From: a virus
DNA: 20,567 nt
Direction: 5' to 3' (one strand)
Virus record (IMG/VR): IMGVR_UViG_3300008218_000073
Location: 1-20,567 of that record
Positions within the stretch are counted from its first letter, which is position 1. Every line of letters begins with the position of its first letter. Below, in pieces: positions 6,076 to 11,964 of the stretch. The notes under the pieces are model-generated. The model saw only the letters and a list, made by a program, of their open reading frames with translations. It was not told the origin of the DNA and searched no databases. The position numbers and the translations under genes are program-made.

Positions 6076-6846
6076 ATGAATTTTGACGGCAGAAATGAAG
6101 TACGAGTACAGATGACTGTTACTGAAAAGTGGGCAGATCAAAAACGAATTAAAGCAAATCTTCAGAATCAGGATGGAAGATATCCACATAATATCAATGT
6201 TACAGATCATCCATTGATGGCAGTCTTAGAAATAGATAAAACGTATGAGGTAACAATTCAGCGAGGGAATGGAAAACTTGATGAAAACAAGAAGCCCATA
6301 AATACCAACGTTAGTTTCGGGTATTTCTGGAACTTAATAGAAATACATCAGGAGCAAGCCCCAATAGCAGAAAGCCATATCGTGCAAACAGCTATTGAAA
6401 ATGGAGCAAAAGTTATAAGCGAAACACCTGAACGATTTAAAGACTGGCGAGAAGTTGCTGAAGAACGCAAACAGCAATCCATTGAACGGCAGCAATTAAT
6501 TGTATTTGCTAATAATATATTAACTGCTCATGATGAAATTCAAATCAAGCTTGGAAATACTGATAATGTATCAACTACAGTGAATGATCGGTTAATAAGA
6601 ATTAAGGCTATCGCACGATCATTAGAGCCACATTTTGCTACAGGCTTTCAGGAACAGGTGTTAACAGAAGAAGTTGGTGGAATACCCAAGGAAGAACTTT
6701 TCCCCCCTCAAGACGAGCCACCTATACGCTCTGATGACACTCCTTTTGATCTTGAAGCATACACTTTAGAAAAGAAAAAAGAATATATGTCATCACAAGA
6801 TCAGCCATTACAGTATGAAGATTTAAATAATCCAGATTTGAGGTAA
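6076..6846 (+). CDS. Hypothetical protein, possible single-stranded DNA-binding protein
   Basis: A 256-residue protein with a beta-rich N-terminal ~95 residues: alternating strands such as VRVQMTVTEKW, KTYEVTIQRG and FGYFWNLIEI. A helical middle follows (about 110-200), then an acidic, proline-containing tail ending near the C-terminus in YEDLNNPDLR. An N-terminal OB-like barrel with an acidic tail would suit an SSB, and the operon holds an ATPase and two nucleases, but I see no decisive family motif. AAGGAG at 6064-6069 lies 6 nt before the ATG. Coding status is secure; the function is a hypothesis. Confidence 0.8.
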   Translation: MNFDGRNEVRVQMTVTEKWADQKRIKANLQNQDGRYPHNINVTDHPLMAVLEIDKTYEVTIQRGNGKLDENKKPINTNVSFGYFWNLIEIHQEQAPIAESHIVQTAIENGAKVISETPERFKDWREVAEERKQQSIERQQLIVFANNILTAHDEIQIKLGNTDNVSTTVNDRLIRIKAIARSLEPHFATGFQEQVLTEEVGGIPKEELFPPQDEPPIRSDDTPFDLEAYTLEKKKEYMSSQDQPLQYEDLNNPDLR

Positions 6847-6851
6847 AAAGA

Positions 6852-7115
6852 ATGAAATTTATCGTAGCGTATCAAATAATACAAGATTGCTATATTGAAA
6901 TAGAAGCTCCCAATCATATAGAAGCAGAGATGAAGTTTAAAAATTATCCAAAACTTGCAGAAGGACCAATAACTATCGTAGGGATATATCCTGCTTATAA
7001 TCGGGCTATGGGTGTTCTTGACCCTGCAAATAAGTCAGATAAAAAAGTAATAGATGCAAGGCTGAAATTTCAACGTGAACAATATAGTGCCAGTCAAAAG
7101 AAGGATATGTCCTGA
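6852..7115 (+). CDS. Hypothetical protein, 87 residues
   Basis: No family recognised. The first ~55 residues look like a small alpha/beta fold (KFIVAYQIIQDCYIEIEAPN, then a helix AEMKFKNYPKLAEG and strand ITIVGIYP). The C-terminus is basic and helical. GAGG at 6839-6842 precedes the ATG by 9 nt. It lies 5 nt after the previous gene and its TGA overlaps the ATG of the nuclease gene by one base, so it is part of the same operon. Confidence 0.78.
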   Translation: MKFIVAYQIIQDCYIEIEAPNHIEAEMKFKNYPKLAEGPITIVGIYPAYNRAMGVLDPANKSDKKVIDARLKFQREQYSASQKKDMS

Positions 7116-7957
7116 TGACTATAAAAGAACCAGTAAAAATTAATGATTTTATAGATCGATATGATTCATCAGAGGGTCGTTATTACACAGTTAAGAATGA
7201 CCCTCTGTTAGACCCTACAGAAAAACTATTTTCGGTAACTAATATTCTGGATAAGACAGCATCAAAACCCCAATTAGATGCCTATAAAAAGAAACAGATT
7301 CTGACTGCAGTCCTAGAAGAACTTGCTCCAGATATGCCGTATGAAGCAACGCTGAAACAAACATACAGCAGAGCAAACGGAGATCGACCAGATTATACCA
7401 AGTTTTCTTTTGACGGAAATCTTGGTGATGTTTTTACTCGCATACGAAACAATTCAGATAATGACGCAAAACAGAAAGGGGAGTGGGGAACTCTTGCTCA
7501 TGATATCGTTGCTGATTATTTAAAAGGTGATGATATTGAAAGTAAATTACAGGAGCAGGATCAGGAAGTGATAACAGCAGTTGAGAATTTTCAAGACTGG
7601 TTATCCAATGAAGGCAAGGACATTCTCTGGCAGCCACATCACATTGAAGAAACGATCTATCATCCTGTGGAAAAGTATGCAGGAACTGCTGATGCTATCG
7701 CTATTGAGAATGACGAGTATATTGTCATTGACTGGAAAACAGGCTTTGTAAGTGCAGAATCAAAGCTTCAGATCGCAGCACTTGCAGGAGCGTGGAACTA
7801 CCATAACCCACGAGCAAAAATTACTCGTGGTTATGTCATCCAGATTCCAAGAGAACAGGATCAAAAATACCAAATCTATCCTGTAGAAAATCTTGAAGAA
7901 GTCTATGAAGGATTTCTAAATGCAGTTAAATTGTTTTATATAAAACAGAATCTTTAG
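7115..7957 (+). CDS. RecB-family PD-(D/E)XK exonuclease
   Basis: A 280-residue nuclease with the ordered motifs of the RecB/Cas4-like group: GTLAHDIV (125-132, H129), E179 ahead of the core, AGTADAIA (189-196, D193), YIVIDWKTG (202-210, D206 and K208), and QIAALAGAWNY (219-229, Q219). These supply two-metal catalysis on DNA ends. Phage relatives act in recombination and genome processing, often beside an annealing or recombinase protein; the ATPase at 3147 or the OB-like protein at 6076 could be the partner. Residues 1-115 form a distinct N-terminal part with no motif seen. The gene is last in the operon and is followed by a strong terminator. Confidence 0.86.
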   Translation: MTIKEPVKINDFIDRYDSSEGRYYTVKNDPLLDPTEKLFSVTNILDKTASKPQLDAYKKKQILTAVLEELAPDMPYEATLKQTYSRANGDRPDYTKFSFDGNLGDVFTRIRNNSDNDAKQKGEWGTLAHDIVADYLKGDDIESKLQEQDQEVITAVENFQDWLSNEGKDILWQPHHIEETIYHPVEKYAGTADAIAIENDEYIVIDWKTGFVSAESKLQIAALAGAWNYHNPRAKITRGYVIQIPREQDQKYQIYPVENLEEVYEGFLNAVKLFYIKQNL

Positions 7958-7977
7958 ACTGAAGAGGGGTCGGTCGG

Positions 7978-8015
7978 AAAAGGGGAGTGTATCGGGCTAC
8001 GCTCCCCTTTTTTTT
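7978..8015 (+). terminator. Rho-independent terminator of the DNA-metabolism operon
   Basis: A 13-bp stem formed by AAAGGGGAGTGTA and TACGCTCCCCTTT (one T-G wobble) surrounds the loop TCGGGC and runs into eight or more T. It lies 21 nt after the nuclease stop codon and just before the promoter at 8035. Confidence 0.9.
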
Positions 8016-8034
8016 ATGAATTTTAAGATAATGC

Positions 8035-8063
8035 TTGACATATACAAGGTAAGCAGGTAAATT
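8035..8063 (+). promoter_or_regulatory. Sigma70-type early promoter 1
   Basis: A perfect TTGACA (8035-8040), a 17-nt spacer and TAAATT (8058-8063). It lies directly after the operon terminator and upstream of the 87-residue gene. The 25 nt at 8020-8044 match those at 8915-8939 with two differences. Confidence 0.82.
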
Positions 8064-8100
8064 AAGTTAGTGTTCTATAAAATCATATAAGGAGAATGAA

Positions 8101-8364
8101 ATGAATAACGCAGCTAAAGTAACCATAATGAATACAGAATTCACTATCGGAGATGAACGTGAGGAATATAAGCAGCATATAAAAGATATTCTAAATAGAG
8201 CAAATCAAGAAGGACCATACTTTCCAAAAGACGAATCTAATCTTGATCGTATACACTTTATAGCAGGTGGATGTGGTGCAATAATGCACTTTGTCGAACT
8301 ACTTACAAAACGAATTGAAGATTTGGAACTTGAACTTTGCTCTAGAAATATTAGAAGTTTCTAA
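8101..8364 (+). CDS. Hypothetical early protein, 87 residues
   Basis: No family recognised. The protein looks helical, with HIKDILNRANQE around residues 25-36 and an amphipathic C-terminal helix (LLTKRIEDLELEL). A Gly-rich bend (AGGCGAIM) lies between. No membrane segment or metal site. AAGGAG at 8089-8094 is 6 nt before the ATG. The leader AAGGAGAATGAAATG is shared with the gene at 8431. A close upstream ATG (8096) runs straight into a stop and is not used. The gene has its own promoter (8035-8063) and is followed by a hairpin, the layout of an individually expressed early orphan gene. Confidence 0.75.
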   Translation: MNNAAKVTIMNTEFTIGDEREEYKQHIKDILNRANQEGPYFPKDESNLDRIHFIAGGCGAIMHFVELLTKRIEDLELELCSRNIRSF

Positions 8365-8389
8365 AAATAATAGTTAAATAAATTAAACT

Positions 8390-8415
8390 GACTCCCCAGA
8401 AATGGGGAGTCTTTT
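8390..8415 (+). terminator. Hairpin with AGAAAT loop
   Basis: GACTCCCC (8390-8397) pairs perfectly with GGGGAGTC (8404-8411) around AGAAAT and is followed by four T. It separates the 87- and 131-residue genes. The 15 nt just before it are identical to 168-182, before the first AGAAAT hairpin. Confidence 0.72.
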
Positions 8416-8430
8416 AAAAAGGAGAATGAA

Positions 8431-8826
8431 ATGAAAATGCAATTAGAAAGAACACCACAGGAAAAAACAGTAATGGCTTTCAATAAAGCACAACAGTTAA
8501 TTGAAAAAATACAGGAAATAAAAAACTTTATGAATATGCTTGAAGTCCATCAAAGCGACTTGGAGTTTATTGCAGAATCAATAATGAAATACAGAATCAA
8601 TACACAAATAGGCAGAGATGCAGTAAAGTCAATAAGTATGGATATTGATCAACTGGAAATACAGTTAATGAATTTACTAGATCAATGCCAAGGCGAGATC
8701 GAAAGCTTTAATCATTGGATTAAGCAATGTGCAAGCCTGTCATACTTTGGTGGTTTTGATGGTGCTTCAGCATTAAAAAGACAAGTTAATGAAATACATG
8801 CAAGGATTAATTCCATAATGCGTTAA
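8431..8826 (+). CDS. Hypothetical coiled-coil protein, 131 residues
   Basis: No family recognised. Residues ~10-110 are almost wholly helical with heptad-like spacing of Ile/Leu/Met (AQQLIEKIQEIKNFMNMLEV; IDQLEIQLMNLL), so a coiled coil or helical bundle is likely. A short Gly/aromatic break (SYFGGFDGAS) precedes a final helix. AGGAG at 8420-8424 is 6 nt before the ATG. Two terminator-like hairpins follow. It is one of three short orphan genes between the recombination operon and the convergence point. Confidence 0.75.
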   Translation: MKMQLERTPQEKTVMAFNKAQQLIEKIQEIKNFMNMLEVHQSDLEFIAESIMKYRINTQIGRDAVKSISMDIDQLEIQLMNLLDQCQGEIESFNHWIKQCASLSYFGGFDGASALKRQVNEIHARINSIMR

Positions 8827-8844
8827 ACAATGCTAGGATATAAA

Positions 8845-8878
8845 TGATATTTGTCTCCCGACAATATCACCTATTTTT
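8845..8878 (+). terminator. Terminator hairpin with bulged stem
   Basis: TGATATTTGTC (8845-8855) pairs with GACAATATCA (8860-8869) with one bulged T, around the loop TCCC. CCTATTTTTCC follows. It lies 18 nt after the 131-residue gene and just before a second hairpin. Confidence 0.65.
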
Positions 8879-8881
8879 CCG

Positions 8882-8911
8882 AAAGGCTTCTCAGAAATGG
8901 GGAGCCTTTTT
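8882..8911 (+). terminator. Second tandem hairpin, AGAAAT loop
   Basis: AAAGGCTTCTC (8882-8892) pairs with GGGGAGCCTTT (8899-8909), 11 bp including two T-G wobbles, around AGAAAT. T residues follow. The wobbles keep the fold although the stem sequence differs from the other copies. Confidence 0.72.
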
Positions 8912-8929
8912 ATTATTTTAAAATAATGC

Positions 8930-8958
8930 TTGACATGTATATGTTTATAGTCTAAATT
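8930..8958 (+). promoter_or_regulatory. Sigma70-type early promoter 2
   Basis: TTGACA (8930-8935), a 17-nt spacer and TAAATT (8953-8958). The boxes, spacer length and upstream context are the same as at 8035-8063. It drives the 114-residue gene that starts at 8995. Confidence 0.82.
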
Positions 8959-8994
8959 AATAATATCAAATATACATTCATAAGGAGAATGAAA

Positions 8995-9339
8995 ATGAAA
9001 AACGTAATAACAGCCAGAATAGAAATGACTCAAGAGCAACAGCTTGAATTAGCAAGAGAAATCATACAAGACCAAAAAGGAACAATTGCTGAGTTAGAAA
9101 TTAAAGTTGAAGAATTAATCATAGAATTAATAAATGCAAATAAAGGTTGGAAAGCAGCAAATACCAGAAACAGAGAATTATCTCTATCATTACAAGTAAT
9201 CAATAAAGTAATTAATGCAAGGGAAGTTGGCAAACTACCTAAGAAATATAATGTTCTTCTTGAGGATACCAAACAGCCTCAACAGGAAAACTTATACCAA
9301 ATAGATGAACCATATTGTGCAGACACATACATAGTATAA
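8995..9339 (+). CDS. Hypothetical coiled-coil protein, 114 residues
   Basis: No family recognised. I start it at the ATG at 8995 because AGGAG (8983-8987) is then 7 nt away; the in-frame ATG at 8989 would leave a spacing of one base. Residues ~8-50 form a long acidic amphipathic helix (QQLELAREIIQDQ, IAELEIKVEELIIELI) that looks like a coiled coil. A second helical part follows to about residue 75, then a polar tail with two late tyrosines and one cysteine. It has its own promoter and is the last rightward gene before the convergent terminator. Confidence 0.75.
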   Translation: MKNVITARIEMTQEQQLELAREIIQDQKGTIAELEIKVEELIIELINANKGWKAANTRNRELSLSLQVINKVINAREVGKLPKKYNVLLEDTKQPQQENLYQIDEPYCADTYIV

Positions 9340-9390
9340 ATTAAATGTCCCTCATACAATAAAGGCTAGTCGCTGAGAGGGCAGTGGCGA

Positions 9391-9418
9391 AAAAGCCCCC
9401 AGAAATGGGGGCTTTTTT
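9391..9418. terminator. Bidirectional terminator between the two gene blocks
   Basis: AAAAGCCCCC (9391-9400) pairs perfectly with GGGGGCTTTT (9407-9416) around AGAAAT. T runs follow on the plus strand and, on the complement, after the stem as well. It lies exactly where the rightward and leftward genes meet; its right edge touches the stop codon of the leftward gene at 9417. Confidence 0.88.
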
Positions 9419-9635
9419 ATTTCTTAAACCAACTATCAGAAGGAACTGGTTCTGATTGTTTTAACAAACTCCACATTCCCTTCATAACAGCAGATCGCTC
9501 TTTGCGTGTAAGCTTGCCGTCTTCACTAGCCGATTGTGCTATCTTGACTATTTCCACAGCTTTCTCAATCAATGCCTCGTCTACGCCATCCTCGCAAGCG
9601 ATACACTGTTTCTTGGAACTAAATAAACCCCACAT
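9417..9635 (-). CDS. Small helical protein, 72 residues
   Basis: No named family. It has an N-terminal MWGLFSSKKQ-x-IACEDG segment with two cysteines (C11, C14), then helices (DEALIEKAVEIVKIAQSASE) and a turn plus helix DGKLTRKERSAVMKGMWSLL. The last part resembles residues 42-62 of the 76-residue protein at 11328 (DKKITAIEKSKIVKELK), so the two may be distant paralogues. AAGGAG lies 7 nt upstream of the ATG. It is the terminal gene of the leftward transcript, 3 nt after the cysteine-rich gene. Confidence 0.75.
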   Translation of the reverse strand: MWGLFSSKKQCIACEDGVDEALIEKAVEIVKIAQSASEDGKLTRKERSAVMKGMWSLLKQSEPVPSDSWFKK

Positions 9636-9638
9636 ATT

Positions 9639-10115
9639 CTACTCCTTATCAAAGAACTCCACTTTGCCGAAATTTTTCGTCATTATTAATGGTCTTACTT
9701 TTGAACGCTCCAAACATATATAGCATAGATATAAATTTTTAAGCGTAATATCCGAATACCAGATATATGATTTTCGATATACTCCAGTTTGTCTGTTATC
9801 TAGAATTACATCAAATGGAATATCGAATATATTATTCAGATCATGGCTTGACCAGATGTCTTTTATATATTGAATTTTTGTTCTTGACACATAAAGAACT
9901 GGAGCAGTAATCGTATGATGTTCTCCAACTGCTATCCTGCAGACAGAGCATTTTGCATGTGGACAACGACCACAATCCTTATGCCTGTTTTCATTTGTGA
10001 GTTCACCACAAATACAACAAATCAAATCTGGATTAGTGCGAGCATCAGCAAACCACATTTTATTATGGTTGCTTGATAGTTTCATTTTTTTATCTAATTT
10101 ATAATTAGTGTCCAT
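9639..10115 (-). CDS. Cysteine-rich putative zinc-binding protein, 158 residues
   Basis: The sequence holds several CxxC knuckles: C33/C36 (with an extra C34), C48/C51, C56/C59, and C131/C134, plus H66/H67. This could make two or more zinc sites, the last pair closing against the N-terminal cluster. The middle (70-130) is beta-rich without known motif. It starts one base after the stop of the 397-residue gene and has no clear ribosome binding site, so translational coupling is likely. I do not recognise a family; an HNH-type nuclease can be considered because of the CxxC pairs, but no HNH triad is evident. Confidence 0.72.
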   Translation of the reverse strand: MDTNYKLDKKMKLSSNHNKMWFADARTNPDLICCICGELTNENRHKDCGRCPHAKCSVCRIAVGEHHTITAPVLYVSRTKIQYIKDIWSSHDLNNIFDIPFDVILDNRQTGVYRKSYIWYSDITLKNLYLCYICLERSKVRPLIMTKNFGKVEFFDKE

Positions 10116-10116
10116 A

Positions 10117-11310
10117 TTACTGCGTAGATGGTTCTGCTATTGTTACTTCCACGTTATCTTCTATCGTCATATGGGCAGCAGTCACCGAAGTGGCTACTGT
10201 AAATTCCTTTGTTGCAAATCCAGTCGCATCACCAACCTCATTAAGTAGTATTTCAACTGTACCTGCGTTGATGTTTGACAGCTTACATATACCACCCTTG
10301 GTATATAAGTTCGATAACGTAAGTTTGTCGACTTTTCCGTTTATTCCAGATAAAGGAGCCTGAATCCAGAGCCTGTCGTATGTACCACCTGACGTAATCA
10401 TAGCTTCAGCCTGATGATGACCACCACCGATAGCAAGCATCCGTGAAGTACCTGCTGATGGAGAAAGGGATTGTCCGTCTGAAGCATTACCACGGATTAC
10501 AAGCGTATGTGTTTGTATATTTGATAATTCCAACTTCTTACATCTGGATTTCTCAAAAACCAAATGTCCTATCTCTAGCTTAGTCGCTGTAAATCCTGAA
10601 CTTGCAGGTACTCCACCAATATCAACAACGTTCTGTTGTCCTGAAGGCAAAGCTGATCCTGTGAATACTGTTCCTAACGAAACATCCTTAATCGTAATTT
10701 CCCTGACAGGTGTACTGGCAAGATCAATCCGTAACGTATTGTAGTCTTCTTTCCATTCAACTGGTGCATCCAGTGGTGCTGCATAAATTCCAGAATCTCC
10801 TCGTGCAAATGACCTGCCTTCTAACGCTTCATTAACAACTACAGCTGATCCCACTGTACTGCCTGCAATAAGAAAAGAAGCTGCCATCTGTGGGCTGAAT
10901 CCCATTGCTCGAAGCAACGAATATGGAGACTTTATTACTTGAAATACACGCTTCCACTTTTCACTTTCGCTCTGTAAATAATCAACCTTTTCCAAGAACC
11001 AATTGCGAAAGCGTTTTGCTCCCCTAAAAACGATAATAGGAAACTGAAAGATGGCTCTTGGTGTCAGTTTTTTTATTGACGACCTGAAGATAAATAATCC
11101 CACAAGCAGCGATAATATTGAAGGAATTAATCCTTGTACTCCAGTTTTAATAACTGGAAGTACGAGCGAATATGCTATAGAGGATTCTGGAAACTCAAGA
11201 AGCTGCAGAGGTTGAGTGCCGTATAAGATGAAAAGCGTACACAAAATACCGACTGTAATTAATACATAGCCCAGACCGAAACCGAACCAACGGAGAACTT
11301 TTTCAATCAT
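10117..11310 (-). CDS. Membrane-anchored protein with beta-rich C-terminal region, 397 residues
   Basis: No family recognised. Two membrane segments are visible at about residues 11-31 (FGLGYVLITVGILCTLFILY) and 57-75 (GVQGLIPSILSLLVGLFIF). A third hydrophobic stretch lies at ~141-159. Residues ~180-397 consist of short alternating polar/hydrophobic strands rich in Gly, Ser and Thr, as in beta-helix or fibre-like domains. It sits at the downstream end of the late genes. A virion component that inserts in the cell envelope, or a lysis-associated membrane protein, are both possible. AAGGAGGTGG lies just before the ATG, an unusually strong Shine-Dalgarno. Confidence 0.75.
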   Translation of the reverse strand: MIEKVLRWFGFGLGYVLITVGILCTLFILYGTQPLQLLEFPESSIAYSLVLPVIKTGVQGLIPSILSLLVGLFIFRSSIKKLTPRAIFQFPIIVFRGAKRFRNWFLEKVDYLQSESEKWKRVFQVIKSPYSLLRAMGFSPQMAASFLIAGSTVGSAVVVNEALEGRSFARGDSGIYAAPLDAPVEWKEDYNTLRIDLASTPVREITIKDVSLGTVFTGSALPSGQQNVVDIGGVPASSGFTATKLEIGHLVFEKSRCKKLELSNIQTHTLVIRGNASDGQSLSPSAGTSRMLAIGGGHHQAEAMITSGGTYDRLWIQAPLSGINGKVDKLTLSNLYTKGGICKLSNINAGTVEILLNEVGDATGFATKEFTVATSVTAAHMTIEDNVEVTIAEPSTQ

Positions 11311-11327
11311 AGCACCACCTCCTTAAA

Positions 11328-11558
11328 TCACTTTAATGTTATGTCATCAATCAGACTAATTGCTGAATCGGAAAACTGTTTCAACTCCTTAACAATTTTG
11401 CTTTTTTCTATTGCTGTGATCTTCTTATCTTTTAACGCATCCCCGATTGCATGCACAACATCAAGCCCTTCTTTGAGCGTTACTTTTGCCACAGCACTCT
11501 GTCCTTTATTGAGTGAGTAAAGTGTCATTGCTAACTTTATAACTGCCAATGGATTCAT
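11328..11558 (-). CDS. Small helical protein, 76 residues
   Basis: No named family. A largely helical protein: NPLAVIKLAMTLYSL at the N-terminus, then EGLDVVHAIGDALKDKKITA and IEKSKIVKELKQFSD. The DKKIT turn followed by an acidic/basic helix resembles the end of the 72-residue protein at 9417. AAGGGG precedes the ATG by about 6 nt. Neighbours are a 58-residue membrane protein upstream and the membrane-anchored 397-residue protein downstream. A membrane-associated or lysis accessory role is only suggested by position. Confidence 0.72.
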   Translation of the reverse strand: MNPLAVIKLAMTLYSLNKGQSAVAKVTLKEGLDVVHAIGDALKDKKITAIEKSKIVKELKQFSDSAISLIDDITLK

Positions 11559-11776
11559 GTTTATCCCCTTTTTTTTGCTATTTTTACTTTTCTGACAGCC
11601 CGATTTTTAGGGCTAAATTTTCCTTGTTTTTTGTAGCTAAAAAACATGAAACAAAAGGAAAGACATATAAGTGGTATATTACTATCACTTTAATGCTTTA
11701 ACCCCTCGTAACGGCAAAGGCTAGCTACAAAAAAAGTCAGATTTCTTGCTTCCCGAAAAACACGCATATTTTCCTC
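11559..11776. other. Non-coding gap with nested inverted repeats
   Basis: This 218-nt stretch holds no convincing gene. TTTTTTGTAGCTA (11627-11639) is the exact complement of TAGCTACAAAAAA (11722-11734). Inside it, AAGTGGTA (11669-11676) pairs with TATCACTT (11683-11690) around TATTAC. A further hairpin AGCCC/GGGCT lies at about 11598-11615, and GTTTTTT/AAAAAAC (11626-11645) offers a competing fold. TTTAACCCCTCGTAA (11697-11711) is the exact complement of 15233-15247. A replication origin, a regulatory RNA or a regulator site are possible. Confidence 0.5.
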
Positions 11777-11953
11777 TTATTCAGCCTCTAAAACCTTTAA
11801 CGAAACCCCACCAAGAAACCCAAACACTGATCCAATAACTGCTGTTACAACTTCTGTTGCTCCCATTTTCCATCCGATATACATTCCAAACATTCCGAAT
11901 AATGTACCACATAAAATCGACAAGGCTATTTGTGGTCGTAGTTTTCCCAACAT
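11777..11953 (-). CDS. Small membrane protein, 58 residues (holin candidate)
   Basis: A short leftward frame of 58 residues. AAAGGAG (about 11960-11966 on the complement) lies 6 nt before the ATG, the same quality as neighbouring genes. Two hydrophobic segments are visible: IALSILCGTLFGMFGMYIGW (about 9-28) and VVTAVIGSVFGFLGGVSL (about 35-52), joined by a short loop (KMGATE). The N-terminus is basic (GKLRPQ) and the end acidic. Size and two-helix topology fit small holins or other phage membrane proteins. It starts 11 nt after the fibre-like gene. Confidence 0.72.
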   Translation of the reverse strand: MLGKLRPQIALSILCGTLFGMFGMYIGWKMGATEVVTAVIGSVFGFLGGVSLKVLEAE

Positions 11954-11964
11954 AATTTACTCCT

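Noticed and set aside
11700-11777. A 25-codon leftward frame starting near 11767 with GAGGA upstream
   Set aside because: Too short and lying over repeat sequence; no recognisable features. It cannot be excluded but is not supported.
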